Shown here piece after piece: positions 48,988 through 58,646 of a stretch of 64,000 nucleotides of DNA (the stretch's first letter is position 1; each line of letters begins with the position of its first letter). The stretch lies in contig NZ_CP101620.1 in NCBI RefSeq assembly GCF_024399475.1, positions 1,159,608 to 1,223,607 on the forward strand. Direction: 5' to 3'. The notes below the pieces were generated by a model, which saw nothing but the letters and a program-made list of their open reading frames with translations, had not been told where the DNA came from and made no database searches. The position numbers were made by a program, and so were the translations under genes. Source of the DNA: Allocoprobacillus halotolerans (GTDB lineage: Bacteria; Bacillota_I; Bacilli_A; Erysipelotrichales; Coprobacillaceae).

Positions 48988-49812
48988 ATGATAAAACAGA
49001 ATTTACATACACATTCTATCTATTGTGATGGAAAAAATACAATTGAAGAAATGACTTTAGAAGCTATTCAAAAAGGATTTCAAGTTTTAGGTTTTTCTGG
49101 ACATGGGAATTGTCGAAATATTGATAATTATTCAATGGATGAAGAGAATACTCAAAAATATATACAAGATGTTTTGACAATGAAAGAAAAATATAAAGAT
49201 CAAATACAAATCTTTTTAGGTGTTGAAGAAGATGTTTTAGGACAAAGATTTATAAAACATCAACCTTATGATTATATTATAGGAAGTGTACATTTTGTAA
49301 AAGTTGGTGAACAATATATGGCAGTTGATGAAAGTCAAGCAATCACGCAACAGATTGTTGAATACTATGGAGATTTTTTAAGTTATGCAAAAAGTTATTA
49401 TCAGGAAGTGAAAAAGATAGCTGATTATGATGAAGTAGATATTGTTGGACATGTTGATTTATTAACGAAGTTTAATGAAAATGAAGAGTTTATTGCTTTT
49501 GATCAAGAAGATTATTTAAAACTAGCCTATGAATGTATTGATTTATGTATTGAAAAAGGAAAAATCTTTGAAGTGAATACAGGAGCTATTGCTAGAGGAC
49601 AAAGACAAACACCTTATCCACATCATCTTTTATTAAGCTATATTTATAAACATGGAGGAAAAATCTGTTTAAACAGTGATTGTCATCAAAAAGAGATGTT
49701 AGATTGTTATTATGAAAAATCAATAAAATTAATCAAAGCATGTGGTTTTACATCGATGATGTTGTTGACTCAAGATGATTTTGTAGAAACAGATATAAGT
49801 GATTTTGAATAA
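48988..49812 (+). CDS. PHP-domain phosphatase, histidinol-phosphatase-like
   Basis: The protein is about 274 residues and starts MIKQNLHTHSIYCDGKNTIEE, the PHP motif with metal-binding histidines. GFSGHGN, IIGSVHFV, VDIVGHVDLL and CLNSDCHQKE are the further metal ligands of the HisK/HisJ-type histidinol phosphatase family. I choose the ATG at 48988 (AAAGGGG upstream). No other his genes are nearby, so another phospho-substrate is possible. A related but broken gene follows directly. Confidence 0.83.
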   Translation: MIKQNLHTHSIYCDGKNTIEEMTLEAIQKGFQVLGFSGHGNCRNIDNYSMDEENTQKYIQDVLTMKEKYKDQIQIFLGVEEDVLGQRFIKHQPYDYIIGSVHFVKVGEQYMAVDESQAITQQIVEYYGDFLSYAKSYYQEVKKIADYDEVDIVGHVDLLTKFNENEEFIAFDQEDYLKLAYECIDLCIEKGKIFEVNTGAIARGQRQTPYPHHLLLSYIYKHGGKICLNSDCHQKEMLDCYYEKSIKLIKACGFTSMMLLTQDDFVETDISDFE

Positions 49813-49813
49813 A

Positions 49814-50591
49814 ATGAGAGAAGATTATAATATACATACACATACAACAAGATGTCATCATGCAGTGGGAAAAGATAAACAATACATTTTAGCAGCCATA
49901 GAAGCTGATATGAAAACAATAGGATTTAGTGAACATATAGCTTATCCTCATGTAGAAATACCAGAAGAACGTATGTCTAATAGTGATGTACAAGAATATT
50001 TAAAGACAATGTATCATTGAAAGAAAAATACAAAGATCAAATTGAAGTCCTTGTTGGTTTTGAAATAGAATATTATGAAGATCAAAAAGATTATTTACTA
50101 AAGATGAAAGAATGTTGTAATTATATGATTATTGGACAACACTTTCGTTATGTTCATGGTTATAATTATGATTATTTTAATAATGATGAATATTTAATCG
50201 TTTATGCCTAACATTTAGAAAGAGCATTAGAACTTGGTTTAACACGTTATATTATACATCCCAATTTCTTTATTTTGGGCAGAAGAAAATGGACACCAGC
50301 TTGTGATGAAGCATCACAAATCATCATGAATGCTGCTCAAAAATATCAAGCGGTCTTAGAAATCAATTTAAATGGAATTAGCTATGGTAAAATCAATTAT
50401 GAAGATGATTTAGCTTATGCTTATCCACATCCACATTTTTTTAACATGTGACCAATAAACATAAAGTATGTTTTGGCTATGATTCTCACCATCCTACAGC
50501 ACTATTAGAAAAACATCGTATTTCTCTTTGTTTAGAGTTATTCAATCATAAAAAATTGACATTTTTAGAAGATATTCATGAAATATTGTGA
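49814..50591 (+). pseudogene. Second PHP-domain phosphatase gene, broken
   Basis: The frame starts MREDYNIHTHTTRCHHAVG and shows the PHP motifs GFSEHI and IIGQHF, with CFGYDSHHP near the end, so the whole gene (about 260 codons) is present. It has at least three lesions: a one-base loss near 50015 (...YLKTMYH, stop), an in-frame TAA at 50209, and another frame change near 50435-50460. The combination of nonsense and frameshift lesions suggests real decay of a duplicate, not only base-calling errors. Confidence 0.7.
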
Positions 50592-50752
50592 CTTATTTTT
50601 ATAAATAATAAGTCGAAAGGTATTAAAATCTGTTTTAAAGATTTATGTGATACACTTTTCTTTCTGTTTTTATGTTTTGAATAGTCTTGATTCATTGCTT
50701 ATCTATAAAAAACATTTTATAATAGTTATAAGAGAAAATGGAGGATAAGAAT

Positions 50753-51646
50753 ATGAAAATATACTTAACATTAGATGTGGGTGGAAGTGCTATTAAATAC
50801 GCCTTAATCCAAGAAGATTCAACTATCTTAGAAAAATCAAGTGTACCAACACCGATGGATACAATGGATCATTTTGTAGAAACAGTGGGACAAATCTATG
50901 ATCAATACAAAGATAATATTGCAGGAATGGCTATTTCTATGCCAGGAATTATTGATCCAGAAATTGGTTATGCTTTTACAGGTGGGGCTTTAAAATATAT
51001 TACAAAAATGAATATTGTTGATATATTAAAAGAAAGATGTCCTACAAACATTACAATTGGAAATGATGCTAAATGTGCAGCCAATGCTGAAATTGGATAT
51101 GGTAATTTACAAGATATTCAAGATGGAGCTGTTGTTATTTTAGGTACTGGTATTGGAGGATGTTTGATTAAAGATCACAAAGTGCATACAGGAAAACATT
51201 TCAGTGCTGGTGAATTTTCTTTTATTAAAACAAATTGTTTAGATGGTATTAGTTGGAATTATGCATGGTCGACACGTAATGGAATTACTGGTTTATTAGA
51301 ACGTGTCCAAGAACAGTTAGAAACAGATGAAAAATATACAGGTATTGAAATCTTTGATATGGCTAATCAAGGAAATGAAAAGGTTATTGCTGGTATTAGT
51401 GCTTTTTGTAAAGAAGTAGCTATTCAAATCTTTAATGTGCATATTATTTTTGATTGTGAAAAAGTAGCTATTGGTGGAGGAATCAGTGCTCAACCATTAT
51501 TGATTGAACTCATTCAAAAACATTTCGATGATATTTTTGATCATCTAGGATTTGATGTTTATAAACCAGAAATTGTTCCTTGCTATTATCGTAATGATGC
51601 AAACTTAATTGGAGCTTTATATCAACATATTCAAACTTTCCAATAA
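50753..51646 (+). CDS. ROK-family sugar kinase
   Basis: The protein is about 297 residues. It has MKIYLTLDVGGSAIKYALI (phosphate-binding), ITIGNDAKCAANAEIGYGN (catalytic Asp in NDA) and VVILGTGIGGCLI. The GHxxCxCGxxGCxE zinc motif of glucokinases and repressors is absent, as in beta-glucoside kinases and related ROK enzymes. It would phosphorylate a hexose or glucoside with ATP. The ATG at 50753 follows GGAGG. It stands alone and originally ended at a bidirectional terminator now split by an IS4-type element. Confidence 0.85.
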   Translation: MKIYLTLDVGGSAIKYALIQEDSTILEKSSVPTPMDTMDHFVETVGQIYDQYKDNIAGMAISMPGIIDPEIGYAFTGGALKYITKMNIVDILKERCPTNITIGNDAKCAANAEIGYGNLQDIQDGAVVILGTGIGGCLIKDHKVHTGKHFSAGEFSFIKTNCLDGISWNYAWSTRNGITGLLERVQEQLETDEKYTGIEIFDMANQGNEKVIAGISAFCKEVAIQIFNVHIIFDCEKVAIGGGISAQPLLIELIQKHFDDIFDHLGFDVYKPEIVPCYYRNDANLIGALYQHIQTFQ

Positions 51647-51654
51647 TCAAAAAA

Positions 51655-51670
51655 GGCAATGCTTTAAACA
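51655..51670. terminator. Left arm of a bidirectional terminator split by an IS
   Basis: AAAAGGCAATG (from 51651) pairs with CATTGCCTTTT at 53366-53376. Removing the IS and one 10-bp duplication restores a perfect 11-bp hairpin with loop CTTTAAA between the ROK gene and vanZ. Confidence 0.75.
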
Positions 51671-53357
51671 CAATGTCATTAAGTTAAGCTTAAAGAACCT
51701 CAATATTGATATTTCTAAAATATTGAGGCTCTTTTTTTATTTTTCTATTGACAAACTGTAAGGTTTGTGGGGCTAAAAATTATAATGTTCTATAATTTTT
51801 AGCCCTTTTTAGTAGATGTGTTTTTTAGGAGGTACTTATCATGTTGAATCAATCAAAATCTAACATCTACTATTCACCAAGTATTATCAAAAACAACTTG
51901 GACAAATCCATTGATTTTACTCTTGAGGGCATCCAAAACTACTGCCCTGATCCCGTTTCCAATTTTACCGCAATCGCAAGATTACTGCCAGAACACTAAT
52001 CGAATGCATTATGAACTTCTCCAGTCATTCCACTGTCTGTGAAATGTCACACTTCTTTTATGACATTAAGGATATGCCTTCTCCTTCTGCTCTCTGTCAG
52101 CGAAGAAGTTTGCTGGATCCTGTCATCTTTAAGCGTATCAATCAGCTGTTTCTGTCAAGTTTTGATAATTATGCCACCATCAATGGCTATCGCATACTGG
52201 CTCAGGATGGTTCTGACATCAACATCCCTTTTGAGGATGATGATACCAAAATTCTTTATAACTCTCTTGGCAGCCCCTGCTGTCAGTATCATATCAACGC
52301 TCTATATGACTGCCTGAATCACGTCTTTCTCGACTGGAGTATTGATTCGGCAACGAAAAAGCAGGAATGCGACGCCCTCATCTCCATCATCAATAATGGG
52401 CATTATCCTAGAAATGCTATATTTACTGCTGATCGTGGCTATGAGAATTACAATCTGTTTGCCCATTTCATTGAAAACAATCTCAAGTTCGCCATTCGTG
52501 TCAAGGATATCAATACAAAAAGTGGCATCATGACAAACATATCTACACCTGAAGGCTCTTTTGACATGACTGTCACACGCACATTGACAAGACTTCAGAC
52601 AAAGGAAATAAAAGCCAACAAGGAAAAATATGTCTTTGTTCCTTCTACATCCAAATTTGATTTTTGGGTCCAACTCAGGATTATTATGAAATGACACTTC
52701 GCATCGTACGTTTCGAAGCCACTGAAAACAACTATGTGACAATCATCACGAACCTTAGCGAAGATGAATTTTCGCTTGATGACTTCAGGGAGCTGTACCA
52801 CTTTCGCTGGAATGAGGAAACAGCCTTCAATAAGGTAAAGAATACACTTGGAATGATTTATTTCCACGCAAGAAAAAGACAGCTGATCCAGCAGGAAATC
52901 AATGCAACATTCCTGATGTATAATGTTTCTGAAATCATCATCAATAATATTGAGATGAAACAGAACTGCAGATACCGCTACAAGGCGAATTTTGCCAATG
53001 CAGTGACAAACATACGATTGTATCTCAGGGATCTATTGGAAGAAGATGTTCTTGTTTCAAGAATAAAAAAATTTCTGGTCCCTGAACGACCAGAAAGATC
53101 ATATAAACGTTCTATAAAACCGAAATCAGTCAAACCGTTTAATAATAGAACGTCCTGACATGATTCATTATAGCACGTTATTTTAGAATAACAAGAAATT
53201 TTTTTGAGCTAAATGTTTAGTTCTTTTCGAGTGCGCATGAAATAGATAAAATAAGTTTATAGTTTCGACATATTCTAAAAGGTACCAACTCTCAATTGAA
53301 TTGATACCTTAACTTAATCGTTATGATTGCATACTATCCTTTAACTTAATGACATTG
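51671..53357 (+). mobile_element. IS4-family insertion sequence
   Basis: The element is bounded by 17-bp inverted repeats CAATGTCATTAAGTTAA and flanked by a 10-bp direct repeat GCTTTAAACA (51661-51670 and 53358-53367). It carries one transposase gene. An internal hairpin CCTCAATATT with AATATTGAGG and a T7 tract (51697-51737) shields the transposase from outside transcription. Length is 1,687 bp. Confidence 0.85.
51841..53158 (+). CDS. IS4-family transposase, frameshifted
   Basis: Starting at the ATG at 51841 (GGAGG upstream), the protein needs one T added to the T4 run near 51962 (restoring SNFYRNRKITARTLIECIMN) and one T in the T5 run near 52665 (restoring FDFLGPTQDYYEMTLRI). Catalytic features are LAQDGSDINIPF, FTADRGYENYNLFAHFIENN and FRWNEETAFNKVKNTLG, the DDE with the Y-x-R-WxxE-like block. 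The joined protein is about 440 residues, typical for the family. Confidence 0.8.
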
Positions 53358-53360
53358 GCT

Positions 53361-53891
53361 TTAAACATTGCCTTTTAAAATCTTATAAATCAAATAACCT
53401 AAACATAGACCTAAATCATTCATCATAATATCAGTAATATCAAAAGTCCTAAAACCAATACAAAATAATGATAACAATAATTGTATTATTTCAATGCTTA
53501 TAATCATAGATAAACCAATAAAATGTGTTTTGATAAAAGAATAATGATAAATCAAAGGAAATAATAAACCAAAGGGAATAAATAATAAGATATTTAAGAT
53601 GACATTATAGATAGCTCCTCGATAATGATAAAAAACATCACGAAAAGGAAAAAGAAAATTATGATTATAAATATGGTTCCAGTGTCCAAATTCAAAATAT
53701 TGAAAATCTAAAGGAAGAATTGTTACAAATAGGATACCGATAACATAAAAATAAAAGAGAGTGTAATAAATGAATTGTTTATGCTGGTAACGTAAATATA
53801 TATAATGGTAGTAGATTGCTATAAATATAATGATTTCTATAAGAAATTGAATAATAACAAATAAATTCCATTGTTGATGTGTTATAAGCAA
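53361..53891 (-). CDS. VanZ-like family membrane protein
   Basis: The 176-residue protein has four to five hydrophobic helices with the VanZ pattern: FYFYVIGILFVTILPLDFQY, ILNILLFIPFGLLFPLIY and RTFDITDIMMNDLGLCLGYLIY. VanZ proteins give low-level teicoplanin resistance in enterococci, but most homologues have no proven role. It probably starts at a TTG (53891) just after GAGGTGA. Its stop lies within the right arm of the split terminator. Confidence 0.82.
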   Translation of the reverse strand: MLITHQQWNLFVIIQFLIEIIIFIAIYYHYIYLRYQHKQFIYYTLFYFYVIGILFVTILPLDFQYFEFGHWNHIYNHNFLFPFRDVFYHYRGAIYNVILNILLFIPFGLLFPLIYHYSFIKTHFIGLSMIISIEIIQLLLSLFCIGFRTFDITDIMMNDLGLCLGYLIYKILKGNV

Positions 53892-54020
53892 AAGATCACC
53901 TCGTATAAAAGGAATATTGTATTATATGTTGAAATATGTAAAATTATGGCAACAATGTAGGAAAAATATAGTATAAAAATTTATATTTGATATAATTATA
54001 AGTATAAGGAGGGAAATATC

Positions 54021-54653
54021 ATGAAGAAGATATTTAAATTAGTTGTATGTTTATTAATGGCTATGACAATGGTCGCTTGTGGAGGGTCATCAACTGATAA
54101 GCAGGAAACTGTTGTCAAAAACTTTTTTGATTATTTGAAAGCAGGGGATATTGAAAAATTATCAACTGTTTGTACGAAAGACAATAACGATGTTGAAGAT
54201 TTGACATCTATGCTAGGTGATTTAGAAGAATATAGGGATGTGGAAACATATGGACAAACATTTGTAGATGAAGCTGATAAGTTTATTTCACATGTTTTCT
54301 CAAATTATGTAACATCATATGAAATTAACAGTGTCGAAGAAGATGGGGATAATTATCTTGTTATTGCTGATGTCAAGATGAAAGATTATGAAAATCTTGA
54401 TATTACTGCTGATACAACAGAAATTATAACAAAATATCAAACAGATCATTTGAGTGAATTACAGGAAATCTATTTATCAGAAGGTATGGATGCTATGATG
54501 CAAAAAGTTTATAGTGATTTAGCAACTGAACTTTTTGATGTTATGAAAAAAGAGATTGATGGTGCTGAAATGATTGATACACAATTAAGATTTACTTTAA
54601 CACCTGATGGTGATAATTGGTTAATTTCAACTATTGAACAAAAAGATAAATAA
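54021..54653 (+). CDS. Lipoprotein with a DUF4878/DUF5105-like domain
   Basis: This is a 210-residue lipoprotein (lipobox MVACGG at about residues 17-22). After it, QETVVKNFFDYLKAGDIEKLSTVC is the opening of NTF2-like domains found in many Firmicute surface lipoproteins. The rest is helical and beta-strand sequence ending GDNWLISTIEQ, also typical of that fold. Function is unknown. GGAGG precedes the ATG, and a terminator follows. Confidence 0.72.
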   Translation: MKKIFKLVVCLLMAMTMVACGGSSTDKQETVVKNFFDYLKAGDIEKLSTVCTKDNNDVEDLTSMLGDLEEYRDVETYGQTFVDEADKFISHVFSNYVTSYEINSVEEDGDNYLVIADVKMKDYENLDITADTTEIITKYQTDHLSELQEIYLSEGMDAMMQKVYSDLATELFDVMKKEIDGAEMIDTQLRFTLTPDGDNWLISTIEQKDK

Positions 54654-54669
54654 TAAATATAAAAATTTG

Positions 54670-54696
54670 GGAAGAATGATAGTTCTTCCTTTTATT
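54670..54696 (+). terminator. Rho-independent terminator
   Basis: GGAAGAA and TTCTTCC form a stem with loop TGATAG, followed by TTTTATT. Confidence 0.75.
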
Positions 54697-54897
54697 ATGA
54701 AATACGATTAAGAGAAGTTATATAAATCCACTAATATTTAATAAATGAGAATAGTTTGAATGATCAAAAGTTAAGCGAGTAGTATAATCTCTTAGTATGA
54801 CTTATATTTCATAATATTTTTTGATTTTCTTCAATAGAAAAATTGTTTCTCTTTATTAATGAAACTGATATAATACGACAATGAGGAGGAACTCAAT

Positions 54898-55773
54898 ATG
54901 ATAAAATGTATTGTTTGTGATTTAGATGGAACTTTGATCAAGAAAGATGATTCAATTGAAGAAAGAACATATCAAATGCTTAAAAAATGTATAGATAAAG
55001 GAATAGAATTTATCATTGCAACAGGTAGAGATATTAATATGGTTATTGATTTTTTAAATCAATATCAATTAGATTGTGATTTGATTTTGAATAATGGAAC
55101 ACAGTATTGCGATAAAAATCAAACATTCAATGAAATATATCCAATGAACCCGAAAGCTTTTCGTCAAATAGCAACAATTTTATCTTCTTATGGTTATCTT
55201 TTAGCTATTCATACAGATCAAGGGAAATATTCCTTTGTGAGTGCTGATGAATTTTGGGATTATCATTATCAGTTATTATTGTCATCACATGGAAACAAGG
55301 AACCTTTACCAAAGAAAACTTTTACAACAAGAGAAGGTTATTTAAGAGATTTTCATTACACTAAGGATGCTGATGAAATCATTGGCAAAGGAATACAAGT
55401 CTTGAAGATTGATGCAAGACATTTAGATGCTTACTCAATTCAAGGAGTTAAAGAGCAGTTAAATATTGAAGGATTAGATATTTCATCTTCTTTTGAAGAT
55501 AATATTGAAATTACAAGTAATGTGACAAATAAAGGAAAATTGTTAGAAAAAATTATGAAGGAAAAAGGATATGCTAATGATGAAGTTGCAGTCTTTGGTG
55601 ATGGTGAAAATGATAAGCATATGTTGAAACTGTTCAAATATTCTTTTGCCCCGCAAAATGCTTCACAATCAGCTAAAGATGCAGCTCAGTTTATTTTAAA
55701 TTCAACTAATGAAGATGGAGCAGTATTTAAGGGATTAAATTATTTAAAACAGTTAGGTCTTTTAGAAATATAA
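54898..55773 (+). CDS. HAD-superfamily Cof-type phosphatase
   Basis: The 291-residue protein has the HAD motif I DLDGTL (IVCDLDGTLIKKDDSI), motif II IATGRD, and the C-terminal VAVFGDGENDKHMLK (motif IV) with a cap domain between. Cof-type enzymes dephosphorylate sugar phosphates, flavin mononucleotide or similar. GAGGAGG precedes the ATG. No linked genes indicate a substrate. Confidence 0.88.
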   Translation: MIKCIVCDLDGTLIKKDDSIEERTYQMLKKCIDKGIEFIIATGRDINMVIDFLNQYQLDCDLILNNGTQYCDKNQTFNEIYPMNPKAFRQIATILSSYGYLLAIHTDQGKYSFVSADEFWDYHYQLLLSSHGNKEPLPKKTFTTREGYLRDFHYTKDADEIIGKGIQVLKIDARHLDAYSIQGVKEQLNIEGLDISSSFEDNIEITSNVTNKGKLLEKIMKEKGYANDEVAVFGDGENDKHMLKLFKYSFAPQNASQSAKDAAQFILNSTNEDGAVFKGLNYLKQLGLLEI

Positions 55774-55808
55774 AAAAATGTGATAAGAACATTGACGAAC
55801 AATAGAAA

Positions 55809-55825
55809 ATTGATTATCATTAAAT
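55809..55825. promoter_or_regulatory. Possible PerR/Fur-like operator
   Basis: ATTGATTATCATTAAAT resembles a Fur/PerR-type box (GATTATCATT core) about 40 bases upstream of the reverse rubrerythrin gene. Regulation of rubrerythrins by PerR is known in clostridia. The match is partial. Confidence 0.35.
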
Positions 55826-55863
55826 ATGGATAAAATAATCCATAATGAATAGGAGGAATAATT

Positions 55864-56409
55864 ATGGCAAAATTTGTATGCACAGTATGTGGTTATGTTT
55901 ATGAAGGAGATGCTGCTCCAGAAAAATGTCCTGTATGTGGCGTTGGAGCAGATAAATTTATTGAACAAAGTGGAGAAATGACATGGGCAGCTGAACATGT
56001 TGTTGGTGTTGCACAAGGTGTAAGTGAAGATATTATTAAAGACTTACGTGCTAACTTTGAAGGTGAATGTTCAGAAGTTGGTATGTATTTAGCAATGGCT
56101 CGTGTAGCACATCGTGAAGGATACCCTGAAGTTGGTTTATATTATGAAAAAGCTGCTTGGGAAGAAGCAGAACATGCTGCTAAATTTGCAGAATTATTAG
56201 GAGAAGTTGTAACTGATTCAACTAAGAAAAATCTTCAAATGCGTGTAGAAGCTGAAAATGGAGCAACTGCTGGTAAAGTTGATTTAGCAAAACGTGCTAA
56301 AGAAGCTAACTTAGATGCAATCCATGATACAGTTCATGAAATGGCTAGAGATGAAGCTAGACATGGTAAAGCATTTGCTGGATTATTAAAAAGATATTTT
56401 GGTGAATAG
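55864..56409 (+). CDS. Reverse rubrerythrin (rubredoxin domain first)
   Basis: The 181-residue protein has an N-terminal rubredoxin centre ([10 protein letters not shown] ... CPVCG, residues about 6-28). A di-iron four-helix bundle follows, with [35 protein letters not shown] and [17 protein letters not shown] as the Glu/His ligands. Domain order is reversed relative to classical rubrerythrin. In clostridia this type reduces hydrogen peroxide and oxygen at the expense of NADH. Its presence supports an anaerobic host. GGAGG precedes the ATG. Confidence 0.93.
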   Translation: MAKFVCTVCGYVYEGDAAPEKCPVCGVGADKFIEQSGEMTWAAEHVVGVAQGVSEDIIKDLRANFEGECSEVGMYLAMARVAHREGYPEVGLYYEKAAWEEAEHAAKFAELLGEVVTDSTKKNLQMRVEAENGATAGKVDLAKRAKEANLDAIHDTVHEMARDEARHGKAFAGLLKRYFGE

Positions 56410-56440
56410 AAAACAAGCCCGTTAATTGGGCTTGTTTTCA
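56410..56440 (+). terminator. Rho-independent terminator
   Basis: AAAACAAGCCC and GGGCTTGTTTT form a strong stem with loop GTTAATT after the rubrerythrin stop codon. Confidence 0.88.
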
Positions 56441-56444
56441 TTTT

Positions 56445-57266
56445 AAATATTCATACTAGTATGAATATATTGACTTTAGTCAGTTGAGCATACAAAGTAT
56501 GCGAAACAAAAAACCACCTGCTATGCGGGTGGAGCGATAAAAAGTTATACAAAATATCACCTTTCCATTATAATGAAAGTGTTCAAGCTATCATTATAGG
56601 AAAGGAAAGGTGATAAAGTATGGCTCAAAAAACAAATTCTTTGGCACATACGAAGTGGATGTGCAAATATCACATCGTCTTCACTCCAAAGTATAGACGA
56701 AAAGTGATTTATAATCAACTAAGAAATGATATAGGAGAGATATTAAGGACATTATGCCGATATAAAGGAGTAGAAATCATAGAAGGGCATCTGATGGCAG
56801 ATCATGTCCATATATTAGTGATGATACCACCAAAATTAAGTGTATCATCATTCATGGGATACCTAAAAGGAAAATCGGCACTGATGATATTTGATCGACA
56901 TGCAAATCTGAAATATAAATATGGAAACAGACATTTCTGGGCAGAAGGATATTATGTGAGCACAGTGGGATTGAATGATGCAACGGTCGCAAAATATATA
57001 AGGGAACAAGAGCGACATGACATAGCGATGGACAAACTCAGTGTGAAAGAATATCAAAATCCATTTGAAGACAGAGAAATAGAAAAAGAGAAGAAAAAAC
57101 AGGAGAAAAAGAAAAAGACAGTTAAGAAAGAGAAATAATCCCTTTGAGGGATAGCGAGAGTCAAAAGCGATAGCTTGAACGAAGTGAAAGCAGCGCCTTT
57201 AGACGCGAGCAAGTAACAAAGGCTTATAGTCGCAGAGAAAACCACGCCTTTTAGGCGTGGTTTTTA
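56445..57266 (+). mobile_element. IS200-like element, copy 1 (intact)
   Basis: The element has a palindrome at its left end (TATTCATACTAGTATGAATA), further hairpins (CCACCTGCTATGCGGGTGG) and a right-end hairpin (ACCACGCCTTTTAGGCGTGGT). A near-identical second copy starts at 57270. Only two single-base differences caught my eye (near 56729 and near 57231). The boundaries are approximate. Confidence 0.8.
56620..57138 (+). CDS. tnpA: IS200-type Y1 transposase TnpA (intact copy)
   Basis: The 172-residue protein has MCKYHIVFTPKYRRKVIYNQ, the HUH motif in LMADHVHILVMIPP and the catalytic-tyrosine helix VAKYIREQERHD. The last 25 residues are Lys/Glu-rich (KEKKKQEKKKKTVKKEK), beyond the usual core. 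AAAGGTGAT precedes the ATG. No tnpB is present. This copy is undamaged and may supply activity for copy 2. Confidence 0.9.
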   Translation: MAQKTNSLAHTKWMCKYHIVFTPKYRRKVIYNQLRNDIGEILRTLCRYKGVEIIEGHLMADHVHILVMIPPKLSVSSFMGYLKGKSALMIFDRHANLKYKYGNRHFWAEGYYVSTVGLNDATVAKYIREQERHDIAMDKLSVKEYQNPFEDREIEKEKKKQEKKKKTVKKEK

Positions 57267-57444
57267 TTTAAATATTCATACTAGTATGAATATATTGACT
57301 TTAGTCAGTTGAGCATACAAAGTATGCGAAACAAAAAACCACCTGCTATGCGGGTGGAGCGATAAAAAGTTATACAAAATATCACCTTTCCATTATAATG
57401 AAAGTGTTCAAGCTATCATTATAGGAAAGGAAAGGTGATAAAGT

Positions 57445-57691
57445 ATGGCTCAAAAAACAAATTCTTTGGCACATACGAAGTGGATGTGCAAATATCACAT
57501 CGTCTTCACTCCAAAGTATAGACGAAAAGTGATTTATAATCAACTAAGAAATGACATAGGAGAGATATTAAGGACATTATGCCGATATAAAGGAGTAGAA
57601 ATCATAGAAGGGCATCTGATGGCAGATCATGTCCATATATTAGTGATGATACCACCAAAATTAAGTGTATCATCATTCATGGGATACCTAA
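57445..57691 (+). pseudogene. tnpA: 5' part of the split IS200 transposase gene (copy 2)
   Basis: It encodes the first 82 residues (MAQKTNSLAHTKWMCKYHIV to FMGYL), including the HUH motif, then reads into the transposon. The remainder lies at 61236-61507; 247 plus 272 bases add up to the 519 bases of the intact gene. Confidence 0.88.
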
Positions 57692-57933
57692 TGTTAAACC
57701 GAAAACTCTACAAAATCAATTTAGATGAAAAACCGCAGATTAATATAATCAAAAGGATATAAGATTTGCCGTTAGAAACCGCAGTTCTTATATCCTTTAT
57801 CTGTTTTTTGATTTATAATATTCTATGTGTTATTTATTTTGACTGATTTTTTTAATCTTAAGAAAGGAAAAAGAGAAAAGATAGGTTCAGTTTTGCAGGC
57901 TCAATCTCATCTTTTCTCCTGGGTTCATCTTTG

Positions 57934-58557
57934 ATGAATCCACCCGCTACTATGGTACAATCATTTTCTGTTTTAATCAAGCATATTTTTCAAACTTGTC
58001 CTATTAATTTTAACCATTCTCTCTCTGCTAGTGAATTTCAGCTTCTCGAAACCTTTTTATTAAATCATCTGGAACTCTCTGCGTTTCATATCCATGATGA
58101 TCATATATGTAAGTCACCTAATTTTAAATTCTTTATCTCTTATGATCGCTATTTTATTACTTTCCGTGATAATGCCGTTGTTGAGGAAACTGTTTCGATT
58201 CCCGTGCTTTACTGTGAAAACTGCAAACATTTTCATGCTGTCCTTCCTCATCTTTTCATTGTGCCTCATTGCCAATATTCTATTCCTTTTATATTATCTG
58301 TCCTTTTTGATAAATTTTATTCTTCATTGACTGTAAATGATGTTTCAAATAAATATGGAATATCTATTTCTACAATCTACAGATGGATCAAAAAATACAT
58401 GTGCTATCTACGCTACTATATGCAGCTTAGAAACAGTTACCGCATGTCTTTTTTTGTTTCAATGATTTATCTTTATGAGGATGTCATGAATGATATCTAC
58501 GATTTGAGTTCCCATGCTTTATTTCAATATGACCGCAAATTATTTGCTCCTTCGTGA
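57934..58557 (+). CDS. DUF6431-like zinc-finger/HTH protein of the transposon
   Basis: The protein is about 207 residues. The middle has a zinc-knuckle-like YCENCKHFHAVLPH, and the C-terminal half contains the helix-turn-helix VNDVSNKYGISISTIYRWIKKY. Proteins of this kind regularly precede the DDE transposase and ATPase genes in Firmicute transposons of this type. Its role, possibly end recognition, target choice or regulation, is unknown. The start is uncertain: the ATG at 57934 has no strong ribosome site. Confidence 0.6.
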   Translation: MNPPATMVQSFSVLIKHIFQTCPINFNHSLSASEFQLLETFLLNHLELSAFHIHDDHICKSPNFKFFISYDRYFITFRDNAVVEETVSIPVLYCENCKHFHAVLPHLFIVPHCQYSIPFILSVLFDKFYSSLTVNDVSNKYGISISTIYRWIKKYMCYLRYYMQLRNSYRMSFFVSMIYLYEDVMNDIYDLSSHALFQYDRKLFAPS

Positions 58558-58646
58558 AATGATGATCATTAGAATATAAAAATAAATAAGATGGAAATAT
58601 CTTTATCATTTTCACTGTTCTATACTTTTTTGGGAGGTAAAAAGTT

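Noticed and set aside
51655-53372. Long (about 32-bp) terminal inverted repeats for the IS4-type element
   Set aside because: The outer half of that similarity is the two arms of the original terminator. The true inverted ends are CAATGTCATTAAGTTAA inside the 10-bp duplication.
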